Both the position numbers and the translations under genes were made by a program. The notes beneath the pieces are model-generated. The model saw only the letters and a list, made by a program, of their open reading frames with translations, was not told the origin of the DNA and did not search any database. Source: DASZFV01 sp035549075 (GTDB lineage: Bacteria; Myxococcota_A; Polyangia; Fen-1088). From it: a DNA stretch of 64,000 nucleotides. Location of the stretch: the NCBI GenBank assembly GCA_035549075.1, contig DASZRT010000054.1, positions 9,966-73,965 of the forward strand. The letters are read 5' to 3'. Position 1 is the stretch's first letter. Every line of letters starts with the position of its first letter. Shown in pieces: positions 58,144-64,000 of this stretch.

Positions 58144-58220
58144 CCGGTCGGACCCGCTTTCCCGGCCGATTCGCGCTCGTTTGTCGCGCGCGCCGCGCCC
58201 CCGCCGTTCTAAGCTGAGCC

Positions 58221-59819
58221 GTGCCCACGAGACGCAAGCTGATCGGCCGCATCGCCGCGCTGGCCGCGCTCTACTTCGCGCTCGCCAAGCTGGGCCTCGC
58301 CTTCGCGACCGTCGGCCGCAGCGTCACGCTCGTGTGGCCGCCCACGGGCCTCGCGCTGGCCGCGCTGCTGTTGCGATCGCGGCGGCTGTGGCCCGGCGTC
58401 GCGCTCGGCGCGTTCGTCGTCAACGTGACGACACCTGGCGTGGGCCCGCTCGTCGCCGCGGCGATCGCCGTCGGCAACACGCTCGAGGCGTTCGTGGGCG
58501 TGTCGCTCGTGCGACGCGCGTCGTTCCGCACGCAGCTCGATCGCACGCGCGACATCGTGCGCTTCGCGATCTGGGGCGCGGGCGTCGCGCCCGCCGTGGG
58601 CGCGACCGTCGGCGCGTCGGCGCTCGTCCTGGCCGGCCTCGTGCCGCGGGCCGCGCTCGTCGGCACGTGGAAGACCTGGTGGCTCGGCGACGCCATGGGC
58701 GCGCTCGTGTTCGCGCCCGTGCTGCTGTGCTTCGGCTCGCGCGCCGAGGAGGACGAGCGGCGATCGTGGCCCGAGACGCTCGCGCTCTTCGCGGCGCTGC
58801 TGGCCGCCGGCATGGGCGCGCTCTCGCGCCCGCACCAAACGCGCCCCTACATCGTGTTCCCGCCGCTCATCTGGGCCGCGCTCAGGTTTGGACCGCGCGG
58901 GGCCTCGGCGGCGACGCTGCTCGTGGCCGCGATCGCGATCGGGTCGACGGTCACGGGCCACGGCGCCTTCGTGAGCTCGACGCTCGGCGACGATCTGACG
59001 GCGCTGCACGCCTTCGTCGGCTCGGTCGCGCTCACGGCGCTCGTGCTGGGCGCGACGGCGGTCGAGCGCGAGCGCGCCATCCGCGCGCGCGAGCACTTCA
59101 TCTCGATCGCGTCGCACGAGCTGCGCACGCCGCTCGCGCCGCTGCGACTCCAAGTGCAGCGCGTGCTGCGCCGCATGCGCCGCGAGCCCATGCCCCAAGA
59201 AGAGGTCCTCGCGGCCATCGTCGTCATCGATCGCCAAACGACGCGGCTCACGGCGTTGCTCGAGGACGTGCTCGATCTGACGCGGCTGCGCATCGGGCGC
59301 CTGTCGCTCGCGCGCGAGCCCGTCGACCTCGCCGAGATCGTCGAGGAGGTGTCAGCTTCGCAGCGGGACGCGCTCACGCAAGTGGGCCGCGAGCTGCGCA
59401 TCACCCGCCACGGCCCCACGATCGGCGAGTGGGATCGGGTGCGCCTGGAGCAGGTCGTCACCAACCTGCTCATCAACGCCATCAAGTACGGCGCCGGGCT
59501 CATCGAGCTCGACCTCGAAGGCAGCCCCGCGGCGCTGTCGCTCACCGTGCGCGACTACGGCCCGGGCGTCGCCGACGCCGATCGCGAGCGCATCTTCGCG
59601 CCCTTCGAGCACGCCGCCAGCGACGGCACGGGCCGCGGCCTGGGCCTCGGCCTCTACATCGCGCGCGAGATCGTCGAGGCCCACGGCGGCCGCATCACCG
59701 TCGAGAACCCCGAGGGTGGCGGCGCCGCGTTTCGCATCGAGCTGCCGGTCGTGCCGGGTCGGCTCAGGCCGATTCCGTCTGACTCTGGTGGCGGCGCGTT
59801 TGCAGCCCGTATTTCGTGA
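58221..59819 (+). CDS. MASE1 membrane histidine kinase
   Basis: 532 residues. Residues about 8-285 hold about eight hydrophobic segments with MASE1-type motifs (VTLVWPPTGLALAALLL; WKTWWLGDAMGALVFAPVLL). HisKA has phospho-His299 (FISIASHELRTPLAPL). The ATPase domain is complete (LEQVVTNLLINAIKYG; DYGPGVAD; GRGLGLGLYIAREIV). The ligand of MASE1 domains is mostly unknown. Its 3' end overlaps the convergent regulator gene by 56 nt. Confidence 0.92.
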   Translation: MPTRRKLIGRIAALAALYFALAKLGLAFATVGRSVTLVWPPTGLALAALLLRSRRLWPGVALGAFVVNVTTPGVGPLVAAAIAVGNTLEAFVGVSLVRRASFRTQLDRTRDIVRFAIWGAGVAPAVGATVGASALVLAGLVPRAALVGTWKTWWLGDAMGALVFAPVLLCFGSRAEEDERRSWPETLALFAALLAAGMGALSRPHQTRPYIVFPPLIWAALRFGPRGASAATLLVAAIAIGSTVTGHGAFVSSTLGDDLTALHAFVGSVALTALVLGATAVERERAIRAREHFISIASHELRTPLAPLRLQVQRVLRRMRREPMPQEEVLAAIVVIDRQTTRLTALLEDVLDLTRLRIGRLSLAREPVDLAEIVEEVSASQRDALTQVGRELRITRHGPTIGEWDRVRLEQVVTNLLINAIKYGAGLIELDLEGSPAALSLTVRDYGPGVADADRERIFAPFEHAASDGTGRGLGLGLYIAREIVEAHGGRITVENPEGGGAAFRIELPVVPGRLRPIPSDSGGGAFAARIS

Positions 59820-60375
59820 GCTTCTTCCACAGGCTCTTGCGCGAGATGCCGAGCATCTTCGCCGCGCGCTGACGCCGCTCACCCGCGCCGCGCACCGTCT
59901 TGAGGATGATCTCCTTTTCGTACTCTTCCATCGCCTCGGCGAGCGTCGCCGGCTTGCCACCGTCGGCGGCGGGCGCCCCGTCGAGCGTCGGGGCGCCACC
60001 CTTGACGCTCTTCTCGACATTTTTTTCGACTTTGTCGACCGCGGCGACGAGCACATCGAGATCGAATGGCTTCGTCAGGTAGTCGAGCGCGCTGTCCTTC
60101 ATCGCCGAGACCGCGTCGGCGATCGAGCCGTACGCCGTCATGACGAGGACCTGTGTCCCCGGGTACTCAGCGCGGACCCGCTTGAGCAACGACAGCCCGT
60201 CCAGCTTCGGCAGCTTGACGTCACTGACCACCAAGTCGAAGCGGTGTGACGCGAGGCGCGCCAGCGCCGTTTCGGCGTCCCCGACCATGTCGACGGCGTG
60301 ACCCTCCTCGCGCAGGACCTGCCCCAGCGAGATGCGTACGTCCGGCTCGTCATCGACCAATAGGATGTTCATCAT
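59764..60375 (-). CDS. response regulator with Fis-type HTH, no AAA+ domain
   Basis: 203 residues. The receiver (1-120) has phospho-Asp52 (VVSDVKLPKLDG) and Lys in YLTKPFD. A linker of about 35 residues follows, then a Fis-type helix-turn-helix at 155-195 (YEKEIILKTVRGAGERRQRA; AAKMLGISRKSLWKKL), as at the end of NtrC-family activators. The sigma-54 ATPase domain is absent, as in the ActR/PrrA/RegA type. The start is at the first of two adjacent ATGs (GGGAGGA upstream). Likely partner of the convergent MASE1 kinase. Confidence 0.88.
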   Translation of the reverse strand: MMNILLVDDEPDVRISLGQVLREEGHAVDMVGDAETALARLASHRFDLVVSDVKLPKLDGLSLLKRVRAEYPGTQVLVMTAYGSIADAVSAMKDSALDYLTKPFDLDVLVAAVDKVEKNVEKSVKGGAPTLDGAPAADGGKPATLAEAMEEYEKEIILKTVRGAGERRQRAAKMLGISRKSLWKKLTKYGLQTRRHQSQTESA

Positions 60376-60532
60376 GTGTCCTCCCGTTGTCCGGGGGCGT
60401 CTGGCGAATGATCCCCGGAAAGCTGCTCGACGACATGGTACGCATCCCCTCGGGAACCATCAACCCCATCACCACCCGAGATCGACCAAAAAAACGCATG
60501 TAGGCGCGCAGAATTCCCTACGAATCGTGCAC

Positions 60533-60554
60533 AACGTTTCCAATGGGGAACGTT
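60533..60554. promoter_or_regulatory. near-perfect palindrome in divergent intergenic region (possible operator)
   Basis: AACGTTTCC-AATG-GGGAACGTT within the 211-bp gap between the receiver-Fis gene and a lipoprotein gene. The outer AACGTT arms are perfect palindromes and the inner bases nearly so. It is AT-rich for this genome, as expected for a regulator-binding site; the neighbouring Fis-type regulator is one candidate. Confidence 0.35.
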
Positions 60555-60586
60555 TTGGGCAACTCAGAATGGATATCCTCGAGGAC

Positions 60587-60898
60587 ATGAGAACCGCCGT
60601 CGTCGTTTCCTTCGCCTTCCTTTTTGCAGCCTGCGCGCCGCGACGTCCCCCGGAGTCCACGCCGGGCACGCGCATTCCGGACTCGGTCCCCGAGGGCGAA
60701 GCTGCCCAGCGCGCCGCCACGCCAGGTCTCCAATTGGAAGATGACGACGCGCGGTGGGGCGTCGAGGGGGCCAAGGAACGTAAGCGCCTCCGCGAGGAAC
60801 AAAAAGCAGCCGACGCGAAGAAGAAGGCCGCGCACGGCCCCGACGCCGAGCCGAAGATGACCGCACCCGTAGAGCCCGCGACGCCGCCGGCTCCTTGA
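60587..60898 (+). CDS. small lipoprotein, Lys/Ala-rich tail
   Basis: 103 residues from the ATG at 60587 (GAGG just before); the in-frame ATG at 60569 is possible. Lipobox VVSFAFLFAAC, Pro-rich spacer, a charged helix (ERKRLREEQKAADAKKKAAH) and a Pro/Ala tail. No family recognised. It is convergent with the di-heme lipoprotein gene, 9 bp between stops. Confidence 0.6.
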   Translation: MRTAVVVSFAFLFAACAPRRPPESTPGTRIPDSVPEGEAAQRAATPGLQLEDDDARWGVEGAKERKRLREEQKAADAKKKAAHGPDAEPKMTAPVEPATPPAP

Positions 60899-60907
60899 CG
60901 ACGCTCT

Positions 60908-63055
60908 CTAGAACACCGTCGACTTCACGTACTTCCCGGTCGAGTTGTTCCACTGCGCCTGGAAGACGTTGTGCTTCGTGTTGCGGAAGAGAATCGTGTT
61001 GGCCCACGGATCCTGCGCGACGATCGCCGCGGGATCGTCGGTCAGCGTGTCGGTCGTCGTCGTGTAGACCGTGCGCGCGGCGTAGCCGGCGCTGCCTTGG
61101 CGTTCGACGATCGTCGACGTGGAACCGAGCTTGGTGCGGTACACCAAGCTGACGTAGCCCTCTTGGTCGCCGTACGGCACCACCGCCGAAGCGATGTGCG
61201 GCTCGCCGCCGAGCCACGTGTCGACCGTGTTGTCGAACCAAGGCTCGCTCGAGTCTTCGATCACGTGCGGGCCATCCCAGCCGACGTAGCCGATGTACCA
61301 ACCGCCCCACGGCGTCGTGTTGGGTTTGGGCTGATAGAGGTCACCCGTGCCGTCCGTTCCGAGCGTCGTCGTCGGGATGATCCTCGCCCACCACTCGCCC
61401 TGCACCAGCCGATCTTCACAGAGCATCGGTGACCACGAGCTGTCGTTGCCTTTGCACACGTAGAGCACCGACGAGCTTCCGTTCGCGCCGGGGCTGCGCA
61501 TGTAACCGATCGGATCGCCGATCGCGCCGTGCGTGCCCGTGGGCGCCGGCAGCGGCGCGTCCTGGAACCAGCTGCTGCCGTTCCAGGAGATCTCGTGGAT
61601 CGCCTCGTCGTAGCCGCGGTACACCGCGACGACCGTTCCGTCGTGCCGCACATACGGGGACGGCGCGCCGGCCGCGAGCGTCGTGTTGATGTTCTTGAAC
61701 GTGCCGTGCTGGCCCCAGTCGACGATCGAGCCGTCGTACTTCGTGACCATGATGGCCAGGTTGGAGCCGTCGTTGTTCGCGTCCTTCAACCACATCGCCG
61801 GCTGATACGGCGTTGGCAGCGTGCCGGTCACGTCGTTCGCGCCGCTCCAACCGCTGAACGCGTATTGCGTTTGATTGAAGAAGTCGTCGAAGCGGAGGGT
61901 CTTGTGGATCGTGCCCGCCCACGTGTCGCCCGTCGTGTGCAGCCACTCGCCCTTGTAGCTCGGCCCGTTGGCGCTCACGCCCCACACCACCGATGGCGTC
62001 CCCGGCGTCGAGCGCGCGATCGGATCATCGGGCCACGCCGAGTAGCCGGTGTTGCAGTTGTCGAGGAGCAGCGCCTTGACGAACGGATCGCGCTGTCTGG
62101 CGCAATCGACGCCGGGCGTGCAGATGTTCGTCGATCCGTCGGGCCACTTCGGCGGCATGCCGCCGGCCGATGCGGGCCGGTTCACGACCTCGGTGAGGAC
62201 GGAGCAGTACGTGCTGCCCGTGGGTTTATCCGTGAAGGTCGGGAAACGTCCGCCCGGCGTGCTCGTATGACAGCTCAAGCAAAGCCCCGACGGCAACCCG
62301 TTGTACGCGCTCGTGCCGGGATCTGGATTCTTCGGCCACGCCGCCGGCACGAAGGGCTGCATGAACGTCGAAGGCATCCAGTTCGCCTTGCTGGTCAGGT
62401 TGGTGGCGTGCCCACTGGCGTTGTGGGTGAGGAAGACGTTCTGTCCTTCGTGGCACGTCGTGCACGTCGCGATGTGCCCTGATTGCGGCGTCGAAATCGT
62501 CTCCGTGCCACCCCACGTGCCCCAAGGGTTGTTGGGATGAGCGGGATCCGGCACCAAGTTCACCACCGTCTTCGGGTTGGACGGCAGCTCGGGTTGACTT
62601 CCTTCCCAGAAGCACGCGAGGCCGTTCTTGCCCTGACAGATGATGTCGAAGGTGAAACCGACGTGCGCGTTGATGACGCAGATGCCGGGCGTCGTCGTCG
62701 ACGAATCGACCGAGTAGTAGATCGTGCCGTTGAAGTTGCTGTTGACGAAGCTGTCCCCGTACGCGCCAGACTTCGTCCACTTCCCTTGACCGCTGCCCAG
62801 CTGCGGTGTGCCCCACGCCGGCGGCAACGGCACCTTGTAGGTCTTCTGGCATTGCGTGGCGTAGGCGACGTCCGAGAGACCGTCCGAGTCCCCGACCGTC
62901 AGCGCAGCTCGCGCGACCTCGACCGCTGGCGCGGCTTCGGCCGGATCGACGACGGGCGACGCTTCATCCGAAGGTCCCGGCGCTTCGCACGCCGCGCCCG
63001 CGAACGGAAGCATCGCCATCACAAAGGCCCATCCCCTCGGCTGCGCGCGTTTCAT
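60908..63055 (-). CDS. lipoprotein with two c-type heme motifs and a C-terminal beta-propeller
   Basis: 715 residues. Lipobox (MAMLPFAGAAC) and an acidic Ala/Pro spacer. Two CxxCH sites are present, CTTCH (about residue 205) and CLSCH (about 270), in a region with further cysteines. Residues about 380-715 contain repeated W/G/D-rich strands (WNGSSWFQDAPLPAP; VLYVCKGNDSSWSPM; WGGWYIGYVGWDG) like a fucose-lectin-type propeller. It may be a surface electron carrier with a sugar- or protein-binding propeller. I know no named family with this arrangement; the order is what can be seen, the role is inferred. Confidence 0.65.
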   Translation of the reverse strand: MKRAQPRGWAFVMAMLPFAGAACEAPGPSDEASPVVDPAEAAPAVEVARAALTVGDSDGLSDVAYATQCQKTYKVPLPPAWGTPQLGSGQGKWTKSGAYGDSFVNSNFNGTIYYSVDSSTTTPGICVINAHVGFTFDIICQGKNGLACFWEGSQPELPSNPKTVVNLVPDPAHPNNPWGTWGGTETISTPQSGHIATCTTCHEGQNVFLTHNASGHATNLTSKANWMPSTFMQPFVPAAWPKNPDPGTSAYNGLPSGLCLSCHTSTPGGRFPTFTDKPTGSTYCSVLTEVVNRPASAGGMPPKWPDGSTNICTPGVDCARQRDPFVKALLLDNCNTGYSAWPDDPIARSTPGTPSVVWGVSANGPSYKGEWLHTTGDTWAGTIHKTLRFDDFFNQTQYAFSGWSGANDVTGTLPTPYQPAMWLKDANNDGSNLAIMVTKYDGSIVDWGQHGTFKNINTTLAAGAPSPYVRHDGTVVAVYRGYDEAIHEISWNGSSWFQDAPLPAPTGTHGAIGDPIGYMRSPGANGSSSVLYVCKGNDSSWSPMLCEDRLVQGEWWARIIPTTTLGTDGTGDLYQPKPNTTPWGGWYIGYVGWDGPHVIEDSSEPWFDNTVDTWLGGEPHIASAVVPYGDQEGYVSLVYRTKLGSTSTIVERQGSAGYAARTVYTTTTDTLTDDPAAIVAQDPWANTILFRNTKHNVFQAQWNNSTGKYVKSTVF

Positions 63056-63147
63056 TTGGCGCGCGATACTAGGAGCCGTCCGCGCAGCTCAGCGGATTTT
63101 CAAACGTCGTGCGACATCATGTCGCCAGGACCTCGCGCACACGCGGG

Positions 63148-63510
63148 TCAGGGGGCGGACGCGTGCGCGTTGCCGACCTCGTCGGCGCGTCGCGCCGCCT
63201 CGATGAGGAGCATCGCGGTCGGCGCGCCGATCTCGTCTTCGACGTCCGCGACGTCGACCTGCGTGAAGGCGAAGCGGCCTTCTTGCCAGTTCAGCAGCTC
63301 GTACACGGCCGCCTTGCGCGCGCGCCGCGTCCCCGCGATGCGCGCGCGCACGACCCGACCCGCCCGCAGCCACACGTGGCCCACCTGGCCCGACGCGAAC
63401 AGCATGAGCTCGCCCGAGCGCCGCTCGAGATCGAGGAACGTGAGCACCGTGGCGAGGCCGAACTGCTCGAGCCGGCCGCGGAGGCCGACGTCCATCGATT
63501 CGACTGGCAT
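63148..63510 (-). CDS. DUF4388 (PATAN-like) domain protein
   Basis: 120 residues consisting only of the domain: GLRGRLEQFGLATVLTFLDL, RRSGELMLFASGQVGHVWLR, AGRVVRARIAGTRRARKAAV, LLNWQEGRFAFTQ. The family is common in myxobacteria and cyanobacteria, usually joined to receiver or GTPase-related modules, and thought to mediate protein contacts in signalling. The start may be the ATG at 63510 or at 63495. It is transcribed alone; the 226-bp region on its 5' side holds nothing else recognisable. Confidence 0.82.
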   Translation of the reverse strand: MPVESMDVGLRGRLEQFGLATVLTFLDLERRSGELMLFASGQVGHVWLRAGRVVRARIAGTRRARKAAVYELLNWQEGRFAFTQVDVADVEDEIGAPTAMLLIEAARRADEVGNAHASAP

Positions 63511-63736
63511 CCCCCCGAGTTAACGCGCCTCGCGCCGAACCACAAAAAAACGCTCGTCGCATTTCCAGCCGTCGCGAAAATCGCGCAAATCGAACGCCGG
63601 GCGCAGATGAACCCCCGCGCCGGCCGGCCACATTGACGGTGTGGGCCACACCGTGGAAGATCGTGTCCCTTTGCGAGCTCGCGACAGCGCGCCGTCGCGA
63701 GCCTCGACCCGCCCCGGCGCACCGTGACGGAGTCAC

Positions 63737-64000
63737 ATGCCCCACTCTCGGATCATGCGCGGCGCGATCGCCGTCGCGCTCCTCGCCGCTTGCGGCAGCT
63801 CGTCTAAACAACCGTCGGGCTCGGGCAACGGTGGCAACGGTGGCAACGGTGGATCGCCCAGCGCGACCGGGAGCGGCGGCGCCGGCGGGACGTCCTCGGG
63901 CGGCGCGGGCGCGACGGGATCTGCGAACGGCGGCGCCGGCGGCGCTGGCACACCCGCGTCGGGCGGCAGCGGCGGGACATCCGCGGGCGGCGCCGGCGGC
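63737..64000 (+). CDS. Gly-rich-linker lipoprotein, N-terminal part (cut by window edge)
   Basis: The ATG at 63737 with GGAG 4 nt upstream opens a frame to the window end. Lipobox (IAVALLAAC), then GSSSKQPSGSGNGGNGGNGG and a long Gly/Ala/Ser/Thr linker. This is the same lipoprotein style as at 31957, 36076 and 50778. The functional domain lies outside the window, so no function can be given. Confidence 0.75.
   Translation, partial: MPHSRIMRGAIAVALLAACGSSSKQPSGSGNGGNGGNGGSPSATGSGGAGGTSSGGAGATGSANGGAGGAGTPASGGSGGTSAGGAGG

Noticed and set aside
59764..60375. NtrC-type nitrogen regulator linked to amtB/PII
   Set aside because: There is no AAA+ sigma-54 activation domain, and the gene lies about 38 kb from the nitrogen genes beside other two-component genes.

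Overview
The window is one contiguous stretch of very GC-rich bacterial DNA with strong G/C third-codon bias. GTG or TTG starts are frequent, 4-nt stop/start overlaps are common, and many lipoproteins carry Gly/Thr-Gly-Gly linkers. One protein ends in a Cys-containing MYXO-CTERM-like tail. A sigma factor with a myxobacterial-type C-terminal tail sits beside a zinc-finger Ser/Thr kinase. Together these suggest a myxobacterium (Myxococcota, probably the Polyangia side). That placement is inferred from gene style, not from a marker gene. I found no rRNA, tRNA, CRISPR array or insertion sequence.

Layout. 0-10.5 kb: endonuclease III, a PIN/ribbon-helix-helix toxin-antitoxin pair, lysine 2,3-aminomutase, a low-GC patch (about 3.9-5.7 kb) of secreted/lipoprotein genes, a TPR protein, a lipoprotein cytochrome c, thiC, a rhomboid-like membrane protein and two lipoproteins. 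10.5-16.4 kb: a tight tolQ-tolR-tolA/tonB-like-tolB-ppx unit, then a lipoprotein and a DHH phosphoesterase. 16.4-22.7 kb: small membrane proteins, a cNMP-binding/DUF1003 protein, a secreted MsrBA, and PII plus the ammonium transporter. 22.7-30.5 kb: two divergent units of circularly permuted ATP-grasp and alpha-E proteins (split on one side, fused on the other) with a transglutaminase and a degenerate GAF/PEP-utilizer protein. A third member, transglutaminase-DUF2126, lies alone at 47.3-50.6 kb. 30.5-39.8 kb: surface proteins, glycogen phosphorylase and a DUF1592-type/DUF1552 pair. 39.8-43.8 kb: a sigma factor, a tandem-repeat peptide and, divergently, a zinc-finger/Ser-Thr kinase/TPR protein. 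43.8-47.3 kb: a GH16 protein.

51.7-60.4 kb is the most striking operon. It encodes a toluene/phenol-type diiron monooxygenase (hydroxylase alpha, gamma, a fused Rieske-effector protein, hydroxylase beta). It is translationally coupled to a PAS histidine kinase and a receiver protein, and is followed by a GAF-receiver-GGDEF protein, a MASE1 kinase and a convergent receiver-Fis regulator. The right end has a lipoprotein, a di-heme lipoprotein, a DUF4388 protein and the start of another Gly-rich lipoprotein.

The best candidates for undescribed biology are: the sigma factor/57-bp-repeat peptide/zinc-finger kinase locus; the Rieske-effector fusion in a monooxygenase operon that carries its own two-component system; the duplicated ATP-grasp/alpha-E units; a two-copy structured element found immediately 3' of unrelated genes; and mutually exclusive hairpins between amtB and the PII gene.
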